Below are positions 7,284 to 15,302 of a stretch of 64,000 nt of DNA, one piece after another (positions within the stretch are counted from its first letter, which is position 1; each line of letters starts with the position of its first letter). A program made the position numbers and the translations under genes. Origin of the DNA: Pontibacter akesuensis. Lineage in GTDB: Bacteria; Bacteroidota; Bacteroidia; Cytophagales; Hymenobacteraceae. Below the pieces are notes generated by a model that had not been told where the DNA came from, ran no database searches, and saw only the letters and a list, made by a program, of their open reading frames with translations. The DNA lies in NCBI RefSeq assembly GCF_001611675.1, contig NZ_CP014766.1, positions 1,736,001 to 1,800,000 of the forward strand, in the 5' to 3' direction.

Positions 7284-8018
7284 ATGAAAAATCTATTAGC
7301 TGCTGCTGTGCTGGCCGGAGTGCTGGCGCTGCAGGGGTGCACTGTTCCACAGATGGCTGTGGAGCCCGGTTTCAAATCGCAGGCACAGGAATTGCCGGTG
7401 GAGGGACGCAAAACCTTTAAGCCAAACGGCAACTTCTCCATCGGCGACTTTACGGTGGCCAACGTGCACCGCGGCTGGAAGAGAAGCGGCGGCTTTGCCA
7501 TACTTGGTTACGAAAATCTTAAGTCTCAGCAGCAGTATGAGTTCAGCCTGCAGAACGGCCAGGGGCAGGAATGGTATGTGTTTGGCGCCAGCAGGCTGCA
7601 CGAGAAAAACCTGACCTCCAACAACGGCATCAGCATCCGTCTCTCGCCCAACCTCGAGTACTACACCAGCCATTTCACCTCGCCCGAGAGCGGCCAGTGG
7701 ACCCTGCTTACCGCCGACCCCGGCCATTACACAGACCGCAAGCGCTTTGACGGGGAACTGACGAATGGCCGCACCCGCTACACCGTGTCGCCGGTGTATA
7801 AGTTTGAGGGCAAAGGACTCCCGCTCCCCGACCTGGCAGGGTATGAGTTTAAGGCTGGCGAAGAGGTGCTGGGAGCAGTGCAGGTGCTCAACAACGGCAA
7901 AGTTTGGCTGAAGACTAACTTGCCGGAAGACACGCGCATGGTACTTACTAGCGCCATGGCCTCGCTACTGCTCTACGAGAAGCTGCAGGACTCCAATACC
8001 ACCCTTGCCATAGAATAG
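7284..8018 (+). CDS. Putative lipoprotein of unknown function
   Basis: A 244-residue protein beginning MKNLLAAAVLAGVLALQGC, a clear lipoprotein signal with the acylated cysteine at residue 19. An in-frame TTG lies upstream at 7251, but the ATG at 7284 gives the correct signal peptide. The mature part has beta-strand-like segments ('GNFSIGDFTVANVHRGWKR', 'GISIRLSPNLEYYTSHF') and no recognised domain. It is a single gene; a TATACTTG sequence about 45 nt upstream is one mismatch from a -7 element. Confidence 0.75.
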   Translation: MKNLLAAAVLAGVLALQGCTVPQMAVEPGFKSQAQELPVEGRKTFKPNGNFSIGDFTVANVHRGWKRSGGFAILGYENLKSQQQYEFSLQNGQGQEWYVFGASRLHEKNLTSNNGISIRLSPNLEYYTSHFTSPESGQWTLLTADPGHYTDRKRFDGELTNGRTRYTVSPVYKFEGKGLPLPDLAGYEFKAGEEVLGAVQVLNNGKVWLKTNLPEDTRMVLTSAMASLLLYEKLQDSNTTLAIE

Positions 8019-8267
8019 GTCCCGGCGCACTACAACAGCGATTCTATTTGCTGCTTATGCTATCGGCAACGCGGCATCGCCACTGAAACAATACCTGAAA
8101 ATGCGTGCAAAGCTTTTGCAGGTGAAGCTCCTTGGTGCTATGCGCCCACTTGCTCATGGGTCTGTAGGTAAAGTGCTTTCTTACCTTTCTTAAACTGGTC
8201 CTCATGGTGCATACTTTATTTCATGGTGTGTATCCCGGGCAGCAGGTGGAGCTTTTAAGGTTAAAGA

Positions 8268-8296
8268 AGAAGGCCTGCAACAGTAGCAGGCCTTCT
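8268..8296. terminator. Hairpin between convergent genes
   Basis: AGAAGGCCTGC (8268-8278) pairs perfectly with GCAGGCCTTCT (8286-8296), 7-nt loop, weak T-rich flanks on both sides. It lies between the lipoprotein gene (plus) and the AsnRS-like gene (minus) and could serve either. The rest of the 8019-8391 gap shows only a 53-codon minus-strand frame (8044-8205) that I do not trust. Confidence 0.6.
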
Positions 8297-8391
8297 AACT
8301 CAACTTAACCATCTTACTCATACAATCATTTGCAGAACTGCCCGCATTAGCACTATTGTCATCCATCGTTTTCGCTCATCGCTGGCCATAC

Positions 8392-9345
8392 TTAAAACAA
8401 AGCTTTGGTGAAGGGCTTGCGAGAGAACACTGTTGCCTCGTCCACATCCTTTAGGCGGCAGATAAAGCGGGTCATGCGCTCCACGCCAAAGCCTGCACCG
8501 GCTGTTTTTGGAATTCCACCCTCTTTGGCTATTTCCAGGTAGTGCGCGAAAGTCTCCTCACTGGTGCCTACCTCGGCCATGCGCCTGCGGATCTGGTGGT
8601 ACTCATGCTCCCGCTCTGCCCCCGACAATCCCTCGCCGAAGCCCTCCGGCCAGATTACATCGTAGTTCAAGTAGGTGCCCGGCTTTTTGGGGTCTTCTTT
8701 GTCGTAAAACTCCCGCTTGTGGTTCAGCAGCCAGAAAGGCTCCGTTGCCTCTCTCGATTTGATGTGCTCGTGATCAGGGCCAAGCGCTGCCTCCAGCTTT
8801 TCGGTGCGGTACACAGCCCACTTCTCATACTGCGGCAGCAGCTCCCCCCGAAGCTCCAGGATCAGCTCAGGCAGCTCCTCGTTCAGGCGGCGGAACACGA
8901 AATTCACCAGCTCCTCCATAAACTCCATAACAAAGAAGCGGTCTTTGCCCTTAAACTCGAAGTCAACCTGGGTGAACTCGAACAGGTGCCGACCGGTTCC
9001 GGCACGGTCGCCAAATTCCAGGCGGACGTTCGGCGACACAATGTAGAGGCTGTCCAACCCCGGGTTCATCAGGGCCAGTTGCTTATGGAAGATCATGGAT
9101 TTGGTAAGGCTCCAGCGCTGCTCGGCATACCCGATGGAGGCATCCACCACGCCATGGTTCAGCGGGTCCGTGATGGGCGACAGCATGAGCGGCATCAGCT
9201 GGGTAAGGCCTTTCTTAAACATGAAATCATGGGTGGCCCGCACAATGCCCTGCTGCACTTTTAGTATTTTTGGCAGCCTGGCACGGCTCAGATGGCTCAC
9301 AGTCGCCTCCAGCACCGTTGGTTCGGTTAGTGTTTCTAGCTCCAT
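8392..9345 (-). CDS. AsnRS-like putative asparagine synthetase (AS-AR type)
   Basis: A 317-residue class-II aminoacyl-tRNA-synthetase catalytic core related to AspRS/AsnRS but with no N-terminal anticodon-binding OB domain. Motif 2 is visible around 'GRHLFEFTQVDFEF' (118-131) and motif 3 at 'GAGFGVERMTRFICR' (283-297) with the ATP-binding arginine R290. Known precedent: an archaeal AsnRS paralogue makes asparagine from aspartate, ATP and ammonia without tRNA. That role fits here because the divergent neighbour is an AsnC/Lrp-type regulator, as for E. coli asnA. A tRNA-modifying or other adenylating role is the alternative. Sequence class sure; activity inferred. Confidence 0.75.
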   Translation of the reverse strand: MELETLTEPTVLEATVSHLSRARLPKILKVQQGIVRATHDFMFKKGLTQLMPLMLSPITDPLNHGVVDASIGYAEQRWSLTKSMIFHKQLALMNPGLDSLYIVSPNVRLEFGDRAGTGRHLFEFTQVDFEFKGKDRFFVMEFMEELVNFVFRRLNEELPELILELRGELLPQYEKWAVYRTEKLEAALGPDHEHIKSREATEPFWLLNHKREFYDKEDPKKPGTYLNYDVIWPEGFGEGLSGAEREHEYHQIRRRMAEVGTSEETFAHYLEIAKEGGIPKTAGAGFGVERMTRFICRLKDVDEATVFSRKPFTKALF

Positions 9346-9385
9346 TTTTTGTTAAATTGTCAAACTTTAGATGATATATACATTA

Positions 9386-9393
9386 CAAACGTA
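9386..9393 (-). promoter_or_regulatory. Candidate -7 element of the AsnRS-like gene
   Basis: TACGTTTG on the minus strand fits TAnnTTTG and lies about 40 nt before the ATG at 9345. No good TTTG is seen at the -33 distance. It is embedded in the inverted repeat CATTAC-AAAC-GTAATG (9381-9396), so a bound repressor would cover the promoter. Confidence 0.45.
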
Positions 9394-9410
9394 ATGAAAG
9401 TTTCCTTTTA

Positions 9411-9425
9411 TTGATAAATTATCAA
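9411..9425. promoter_or_regulatory. 15-bp palindrome, candidate AsnC/Lrp operator
   Basis: TTGATAAATTATCAA is a perfect palindrome with a central A, in the very AT-rich 163-nt gap between the divergent AsnRS-like and AsnC-like genes. Lrp/AsnC regulators bind such AT-rich dyads and often their own promoter. Operator function is inference from position and symmetry. Confidence 0.5.
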
Positions 9426-9467
9426 TAGTTAATTTTAATATTTATCATATTCTTATTTTAGATATAG

Positions 9468-9475
9468 TATCTTTG
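9468..9475 (+). promoter_or_regulatory. Candidate -7 element of the AsnC-like gene
   Basis: TATCTTTG fits TAnnTTTG and would start transcription near 9482, about 27 nt before the ATG at 9509. The -33 region is only TTTA-like. Confidence 0.5.
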
Positions 9476-9508
9476 AAACTTTGTTAATAACAGCAAGTAT
9501 AGGAGCAT

Positions 9509-9967
9509 ATGAATTATGAAATTGATAATCTGGACAAGCAGATTCTGAGCCTGCTGATGCTGGATGTGATGCGCCCCTACACCGATATTGCCAAGGAACT
9601 AGGCGTATCAGGTGGCACCATACATGTGCGCATGAAGAAGCTCAGCGAGATGGGCGTGGTAAAAGGAGCGCAGCTGCTGGTAAACCCCTCGGCCGTGGGC
9701 TTTGATATTTGCGCCTTTATAGGGGTGTTCCTGGAGAAGGGATCTGAGTACAACGAAACGGTGGCGAAGATGCGCGACATACCCGAGATTGTGGAATTGC
9801 ATTACACCACCGGCTCCTACAGCATGTTCGCCAAAATCATTTGCCGCGACACCAACCACCTGCGCGAAGTACTGAACGAGAAGCTACAGTCCATAGCCGG
9901 CGTGCAGCGCACCGAAACGCTGATATCGCTGGAGGAAAGCATAAACCGCCAGATCAGGATAAACTAA
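9509..9967 (+). CDS. Lrp/AsnC-family transcriptional regulator
   Basis: A 152-residue regulator with an N-terminal winged helix-turn-helix ('LDKQILSLLMLDVMRPYTDI', 'ELGVSGGTIHVRMKKLSEMG', about 8-52) and a C-terminal RAM ligand-binding domain ('VELHYTTGSYSMFAKIICRD', about 91-110). Length is normal. It is divergent from the AsnRS-like putative asparagine synthetase, with AT-rich palindromes between them, so it may sense asparagine or a related amino acid and control that gene. Family certain; target and effector inferred. Confidence 0.88.
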   Translation: MNYEIDNLDKQILSLLMLDVMRPYTDIAKELGVSGGTIHVRMKKLSEMGVVKGAQLLVNPSAVGFDICAFIGVFLEKGSEYNETVAKMRDIPEIVELHYTTGSYSMFAKIICRDTNHLREVLNEKLQSIAGVQRTETLISLEESINRQIRIN

Positions 9968-9973
9968 AAACAG

Positions 9974-9999
9974 AAGAGGCGCCGGTAAGAGCGCCTCTT
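9974..9999 (+). terminator. Hairpin after the AsnC-like gene
   Basis: AAGAGGCGC (9974-9982) pairs with GCGCCTCTT (9991-9999). It begins 7 nt after the stop codon. The T tract is better on the minus strand (CTGTTTTTAG), so it may work in both directions. Confidence 0.6.
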
Positions 10000-10038
10000 G
10001 TTGATAAATGGTGATAGGTTGATTCATCTTCTCCCCCC

Positions 10039-10107
10039 TGTCATTTCGACGACAGGAGAAATCTATCTGGGATTCTGTAAAGATCTCTCACTGCGTTCGA
10101 GATGACA
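10039..10107. repeat. Imperfect inverted repeat of the 'GTCATTTCGA' type
   Basis: TGTCATTTCGACGACAGGAG and following bases (10039-10064) pair imperfectly with 10081-10107, whose complement begins TGTCATCTCGAACGC. Such long imperfect dyads are frequent between genes in Bacteroidota. A half copy appears near 6978-6995. It occupies the gap between the AsnC-like gene and a convergent aminotransferase. Confidence 0.65.
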
Positions 10108-10136
10108 GTTGTGGAAGTATAGAATTAGCCAACCTA

Positions 10137-10152
10137 CCCCTCCAAGGAGGGG
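10137..10152 (-). repeat. CCCCTCC/GGAGGGG hairpin repeat
   Basis: CCCCTCC-AA-GGAGGGG. Read on the minus strand it is followed by TAGG, the foot shared with copies at 47889, 47973 and 53982, and resembles the hairpins flanking the DUF559 gene. Confidence 0.7.
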
Positions 10153-10191
10153 AGTAATGCCTTAAAGCAGAAGGATGGCCAATCCTTTAAA

Positions 10192-11448
10192 CTATTTCAG
10201 TTTCTGGAGTGCCTCCCGCAGCCTGCCCACCGATGCCTTGATATCATCCAGTGAGGCACCGCCTACGGACAGTCTGAACCAGTTCAGGTCTTTGCCGGAG
10301 CCGAAGGCCGAGAATGGCACCACCGCCAGCTTCGCCTCGTGCAGCACATAAAACGTGATGTCCTGGCTTGTCTCCAGCACTTTGCCCTCTGCCGTGGTTT
10401 TACCAGCCAAGTTCATTTGAGCAGACAAATAGATTGCCCCCATCGGTTCAATCGCATCCACCGCAAACCCCTCTGACTTCAATTCCTTAAAGCCATTGTA
10501 AAGCACGTTCAGGCTTTCCTGCACCTTTGGCTTAAACTGGCTCATAAAGCTGTTTACCTCCTCCGGCTGCTGCAAAAACTCGGCTGTGGCCATTTGCTCG
10601 GCTTTAGGTGCCCAGGCACCCACGTGGCCAAGTATAGATTTCATCTTGTCCATCACCACCGTTGGGCCAAACGCGTAGCCTACGCGCACCCCAGTGGCAG
10701 CAAAGCACTTGGAAGTTCCGTCGATGTAGATGGTATAGTCACGTATTTCAGGACGCAGGCTAACCGGATCGTAATGCTCGGCAGTTCCGAAGGTTAGCAT
10801 CCAGTAAATCTGGTCGTAGAGCAGGTAGAGCGGCTTCTCGCCTTCGCCACGGCTGCGGTTCTCCTCTAGCACCGCCTCGCAAATCTCCTCCAGGTCCTTT
10901 TTAGAGAACATGGTGCCCGTTGGGTTCAGCGGAGAGCACAGCGCCAGCATGGTTGCGCCTTTCAGGTGTGGCTTCACGTCGGCGGCAGTCGGCATGAAGT
11001 TGTTCTCAGGGCGCGTTTTCACCTCCACCGGCGTGGCACCTGATAAATGGCAGTAGTGGTTGTTGTTCCACGATGGCGTAGGGTACACTACCTTATCGCC
11101 CGGATCGACCAAAGCCATGTAGGTAGCATAGATCAGCGGACGGGAGCCGCCGGCCACCAGGATGTCGTTCTCGGGGTAAGCCAGCCCCAGGTGCTCCTGA
11201 GTAAAGGCCACTATAGCCTTGCGCAGCACCGCCACACCGTTTGCAGGCGGGTAATTGGTGTGCCCCTGTTCGTATGCTTTGGTGATGCCCTTGCGTAGCT
11301 CCTCCGGAATCGGGTAAATACTGGGGTTGAAGTCGCCGATGGTGAGGTTGCAGATAGGCTCTCCCTTGGCAATCATTGCATTCACCTCGCCAGCCACCCG
11401 AATTATTTCGGAGCCGATCAGGTTCTGCGCCATTTTAGAAACAGTCAT
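10192..11448 (-). CDS. Class I/II PLP-dependent aminotransferase
   Basis: A 418-residue fold-type I aminotransferase. Visible: 'CNLTIGDFNPSIYPIP' (33-48), 'GHTNYPPANGVAVLRKAI' (62-79), 'VAGGSRPLIYATYMALVDPG' (98-117), N175 in 'CSPLNPTG', D212/Y215 in 'LYDQIYW' and the Schiff-base lysine K247 in 'DGTSKCFAATGVRVGYAFG'. The aspartate-aminotransferase branch is most likely; the amino-acid substrate cannot be fixed from sequence. It is monocistronic on the minus strand, convergent with the AsnC-like gene. Confidence 0.88.
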   Translation of the reverse strand: MTVSKMAQNLIGSEIIRVAGEVNAMIAKGEPICNLTIGDFNPSIYPIPEELRKGITKAYEQGHTNYPPANGVAVLRKAIVAFTQEHLGLAYPENDILVAGGSRPLIYATYMALVDPGDKVVYPTPSWNNNHYCHLSGATPVEVKTRPENNFMPTAADVKPHLKGATMLALCSPLNPTGTMFSKKDLEEICEAVLEENRSRGEGEKPLYLLYDQIYWMLTFGTAEHYDPVSLRPEIRDYTIYIDGTSKCFAATGVRVGYAFGPTVVMDKMKSILGHVGAWAPKAEQMATAEFLQQPEEVNSFMSQFKPKVQESLNVLYNGFKELKSEGFAVDAIEPMGAIYLSAQMNLAGKTTAEGKVLETSQDITFYVLHEAKLAVVPFSAFGSGKDLNWFRLSVGGASLDDIKASVGRLREALQKLK

Positions 11449-11653
11449 GTCAGGAATCGTAATTTGATTAGTCCCTGCTAAATTAAAGATTTACACGCAG
11501 GTATTTAGCCGCTTAGCCGGAATTTGTTTGACGGGCAAGTATGGAAACTGCTGTTTTAAGGCTCAGGTCACCTCCACGGCATCTAGTGTTATGACAATTA
11601 TATCCGCCTTCAGCCGCTCGCAGAAGTTCAGTTTTTTGCCTGATGCTTTATAC

Positions 11654-14074
11654 TTAGAACAGCAGCGTGGCGGTTAGTTTGATGCGCAGGTTGTCTTTTT
11701 CCCGCTCCAGGGCGTAAGGGCCGTAGCGGTAAAAGGCGCCTACCCCAATGCCACTGAAAGGAGAGCTGATGATGTTGTTCAGCAGCAACCCCGACTCAAA
11801 AAAGCCTTTGCGCATACTGGTGTAGCTGTTTTCCGGAAGCTCCTGCAGCGACTCATCCATACTTCCGATTCCGATGTTCGTTACCGCTACCAAATCCGGG
11901 GCGAAGAAGCGGGTGTTGAAAAGGCGTTTCCCGAAGTTCTGCGAGAAGAATAGCGCGGCATACCTGTCGGAGAAGAATTCGTAGGGCTGCATGGTTTCAA
12001 ACCCTGCGCCGGTGTATACTTTGTACTCCGGATTGTAGCTGCCATAGCCGTTAAAGCGTGTCACGAGCGGTGCATTGCCCGCCACCAGGCCTGCTGCAAG
12101 TATAAAACTGCTTTCGCCGAAGGTGCGGTGCCGGAACAGCTGCTGCAGGCGCGTCTCATACTTGTTGTAGCCGTAATCGCCGTCTAAAAAGCCCTCGATG
12201 CCGCGCGTGTACTGCAGCCACAGCACCGGGTGCTCCTGCTGCGGCATGGCCATAAGGCGGTTAAACTGCTGCATATATTTCTCGCCGGGCGCGTACCGAA
12301 AGCTGATCACTGCCTCTGTCAGGTCAAACTCCGGCAAAGCTGTGTTCTCCTGTCCCAGCAGCGTCGGCCTTCGTTCCTCCTGACGCAGTTGCACCTGTGC
12401 CTGCAGGTAGCGCTGCACGCGGCCGCGCAGGGCAACACTTTTGTGGGTGGTGTAGTCCATCTCAGGCAGCACGGCACGGCGCAGGTTGCCCAGCAGGCCG
12501 CGCTCCTCCTCAAAGGCCAACCGGTGCCCGCCTGTCTCCAGCACATCCTCGTAGTACACCGCTTTTAGCTGCAGCGCCATCGGCTGCGAAAGTATAACCG
12601 AGGCATCCGCGCCATACTTGGCTTCGTCATCCTTAAAGCCATAGCCCCAGTAGCCACCAATTTTAAACCGCTCCGACAAGCGCTCATTCGTGTGCGCCCC
12701 CAGCCCCAGCCGCAGTCCCTCAAAATCACTGAACTTTAGCACGCGGTTCAGGTCCAGGCTTAATGGCCCGATGGGGATTTGCTTGTTCAGCAGGTACTCC
12801 ATGGTCCGGATGGTGCGGTCCAGCTTTTGGGCGCGGCCCACGCTGTCGAGGCGCGTGTAGGTGCGCTGCTCCAACTCGCTTAACGAATCGGGGCGGTAGG
12901 TCTGGAAAAAGCTTTCGGGCTGCCGGTTCGCGTTTGGCTCCTGCTTCAGGGCCACCACGCCAAACTCGGAGCGCTTCAGGGTAGGACTCAGGTTGATGTT
13001 GGTGATGTAGGTGCGCATGCGGGCGTAGGGCTGATGTCCGCTCAGGCTTATCTGCGGCACGGTCAATTCTACATCCAGCTCGGTTGGAAACCACTTCTGC
13101 TGCGGCCCCACCCGCTCGTATTGCTGCTGCAGCTTGATGTTGCGCTTGTCGTCGTCTCCCGCCGATGCAGCAATCACGTTCTGCACTGCCCAGCCTGCGC
13201 TGTTGATGTATAGCAGCCCCTCCAGTCCCTCAAAATTTTTGCCCTGCTCAGGCCTGAAGGAGATCACAAAAACTGTATCCTGCCCCTGCTCCAGCGTTTC
13301 CTGCAGCACGAATTTATACTTGCGGGTGCTGCCCGGGCTCAAAGGGCTCAAGTAACGCTTGCCGAAGAATACGGGCAAATCATCATACACCGAAAAATCA
13401 CGCGCCTCGGCAGCCACCACACCAAAGCTCGGCTGCTGCAACCCCGAAACGCGTGTAGCGAGAATCGTCTCTTTGGTGAAATTGGGCTGTAGAAAAGCAT
13501 AATCCGTGATGCTCTCGAGCAGGAACAGGTGCTGGTTCTGCAGCAGGCTGCGCATCTTCAGGTACGTTGAGTCGCGCTTGGAGAGGGCCAGGGTGTCGCG
13601 CAGCTCCAGTTCCGCCACGTCGGTAGCGGTAAGTATAAATTTGTTGTAGGTGCGGTAGGTATAGCTGTTGAGGCTTTGCAGGCGGTTTTGCTCCCGGTGC
13701 TGCGTGGCCAGCCGGATAATGCGGTGCGCTGGGTTCTCGCCTGTACCCAGCACCACCACCTCCTGCAGCTGTGCCGAGGTAGGTTGCAGTTGCACGTTTA
13801 TACTTGCCACAGAGTCCGGATAAACGACCTGCGGCAGATAACCCACATAACTGAAGCGCAGGTTGCGGATGGGCTGCTCGTGGCGCAGGCGGTATTCGCC
13901 TTCCAGGTTCGTAGTGGTGCCAGTCTCGCCCTCGTTTACCGTGATGCTCACGAAGGGCAGGCGCTCTCCGGTGGCGGCATCGCGCACCGTGCCCTCCACC
14001 TGCCGCAGTTGCGCCAGCGAAGTCCCGGAAATCAAGCACAAGTATAAAAACAGCAGAAAGCGGAAGTACGGCAT
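11654..14074 (-). CDS. DUF5686 / CarboxypepD_reg outer-membrane protein
   Basis: An 806-residue protein starting MPYFRFLLFLYLCLI with a Sec signal ending near 'TSLAQ'. Upstream in-frame codons to 14194 run through the terminator of the preceding gene and are rejected. After the signal comes a carboxypeptidase-regulatory-like domain ('VEGTVRDAATGERLPFVSIT', about 24-100), then a DUF5686 region and a long beta-strand-rich part ending 'RIKLTATLLF', whose terminal aromatic residue is typical of outer-membrane barrels. Cargo unknown. It follows the PAP2 gene but is separated by a terminator. Confidence 0.85.
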   Translation of the reverse strand: MPYFRFLLFLYLCLISGTSLAQLRQVEGTVRDAATGERLPFVSITVNEGETGTTTNLEGEYRLRHEQPIRNLRFSYVGYLPQVVYPDSVASINVQLQPTSAQLQEVVVLGTGENPAHRIIRLATQHREQNRLQSLNSYTYRTYNKFILTATDVAELELRDTLALSKRDSTYLKMRSLLQNQHLFLLESITDYAFLQPNFTKETILATRVSGLQQPSFGVVAAEARDFSVYDDLPVFFGKRYLSPLSPGSTRKYKFVLQETLEQGQDTVFVISFRPEQGKNFEGLEGLLYINSAGWAVQNVIAASAGDDDKRNIKLQQQYERVGPQQKWFPTELDVELTVPQISLSGHQPYARMRTYITNINLSPTLKRSEFGVVALKQEPNANRQPESFFQTYRPDSLSELEQRTYTRLDSVGRAQKLDRTIRTMEYLLNKQIPIGPLSLDLNRVLKFSDFEGLRLGLGAHTNERLSERFKIGGYWGYGFKDDEAKYGADASVILSQPMALQLKAVYYEDVLETGGHRLAFEEERGLLGNLRRAVLPEMDYTTHKSVALRGRVQRYLQAQVQLRQEERRPTLLGQENTALPEFDLTEAVISFRYAPGEKYMQQFNRLMAMPQQEHPVLWLQYTRGIEGFLDGDYGYNKYETRLQQLFRHRTFGESSFILAAGLVAGNAPLVTRFNGYGSYNPEYKVYTGAGFETMQPYEFFSDRYAALFFSQNFGKRLFNTRFFAPDLVAVTNIGIGSMDESLQELPENSYTSMRKGFFESGLLLNNIISSPFSGIGVGAFYRYGPYALEREKDNLRIKLTATLLF

Positions 14075-14080
14075 CCTGTA

Positions 14081-14113
14081 AAGATAAAAAAAAGGCGCTA
14101 CTCCCGCAGCGCC
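14081..14113 (-). terminator. Rho-independent terminator after the PAP2 gene
   Basis: GGCGCT (14094-14099) pairs with AGCGCC (14108-14113), followed on the minus strand by a run of eight T. It lies just before the DUF5686 start, which supports the internal start chosen for that gene. Confidence 0.75.
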
Positions 14114-14135
14114 TCCTCCTGTTAGCAAGTATAAA

Positions 14136-15065
14136 TCAGAACTGCACCACCAGCCCCATACCCGGGCTTCCGTTTGGCAGCACCGTTGGCGCAAGGGTGG
14201 TATTAATGCCTTTATTGTTCGCGAACTTGTCGTGCAACCAGTACACCGTATTCACCGATAAAATACCAACTCCAGCCCCGGCCAGCACATCGGCCATCCA
14301 GTGCTCGTTATTCAGAACCCGAAATATTCCGGTGGCACTCGCGATGGTATAACTGCCTACGCTCACCCAGCGGCTCTTGTGCCGGAATTCTTTATCCACG
14401 ATGGTGGCAATGGTAAAGGCATAGGCCGTGTGGCCGGAAGGAAAAGCATGATTATCCCCGTTAGGGCGGTCGATGTTCGTGAATTTTTTCGTGGGCCATA
14501 CCAGGGCGGAGGTCAGCGCGCCGGAGGCCAGCAGCAGGCCGGTTTGCCGCACCATGTCGTGGCGGTTCTGCGAGGAGAGGGCGTTAAAGCTGTATAGGTA
14601 CACGATTGGCGCAAAGAACAGGTAATCGTCTACCTTGGTGCTAAACTCAGGAGCACTGCGGTTTCGCGCATCACGGGCATCAAAGCTGCTGAAAAGGCCG
14701 TTGCCCTGGATGGTGTAAACGCCTGCCCCGATCAGCACGGCTGCCGGTAATACGGCCCGCTTCAGGTAGCGCTTGGTTTCGCCTTCGCGCCGCTGCGCCT
14801 CGGTGAAGGGGTTTTCCTGCCCCGGGTAAACCGTATCAGCGGGAGCCGCTTTTTTTAAAGTGTCCTGCAGGGCCAGGTTAAATCGCTTGGCGGCCAAAGG
14901 TGCTTCCGTGGCGGCGGCTGTGTCTGTAAGTATGGTTTGCTGTGTTTGCGCCAGCACAGGGTTTGCCAGCACGATCAGCCACAGCAAGTGTAGGGCTAGC
15001 TTCTGCTTTATATTCAAGTTCAGGAATGATTTTGTTTGCCGCAAATTAACCTTTATCAACTTCAT
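14136..15065 (-). CDS. PAP2-superfamily phosphatase, membrane-associated
   Basis: A 309-residue protein with an N-terminal hydrophobic segment ending 'NPVLAQ' (about 23-40) and the three phosphatidic-acid-phosphatase motifs: K193...RP (KKFTNIDRP), PSGH (209-212) and R249-x5-H255-x3-D259. These residues form the acid-phosphatase active site acting on lipid or isoprenoid phosphates such as undecaprenyl pyrophosphate. The segment between the signal and the domain (about 45-100) is polar and variable. The exact substrate cannot be told. Confidence 0.88.
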   Translation of the reverse strand: MKLIKVNLRQTKSFLNLNIKQKLALHLLWLIVLANPVLAQTQQTILTDTAAATEAPLAAKRFNLALQDTLKKAAPADTVYPGQENPFTEAQRREGETKRYLKRAVLPAAVLIGAGVYTIQGNGLFSSFDARDARNRSAPEFSTKVDDYLFFAPIVYLYSFNALSSQNRHDMVRQTGLLLASGALTSALVWPTKKFTNIDRPNGDNHAFPSGHTAYAFTIATIVDKEFRHKSRWVSVGSYTIASATGIFRVLNNEHWMADVLAGAGVGILSVNTVYWLHDKFANNKGINTTLAPTVLPNGSPGMGLVVQF

Positions 15066-15302
15066 TTTGTGCCGTCTCCTCCAAATTTTGTTAACACTTT
15101 AGTAACGAAAATATCATACTGAGATAACAGTAGAATGGTTACTTCCATACTTTTTCAGCTTTAGAGTCAAACAGCACCTCTGTTTGCATCTATTTACAGG
15201 GCTGCAAAGGAGCTTTTTAAGCTTACGGCCGCATCAGCTTCAAGCACAAGCCGTAACAGTAAACTACCCGAACCAAGTATAAGCAAGCAAAAAAACCACG
15301 CC

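Noticed and set aside
8044-8205. A 53-codon minus-strand frame starting MRTSLRKVRK in the 8019-8391 gap
   Set aside because: Basic and possibly translated, but no family, no promoter and no conserved pattern; too weak to list as a gene.
11563-11658. Minus-strand frame between the DUF5686 gene and the aminotransferase ending LKADIIVITLDAVEVT
   Set aside because: The end looks protein-like, but there is no start codon and it is only about 30 codons; could be a remnant, not supportable.
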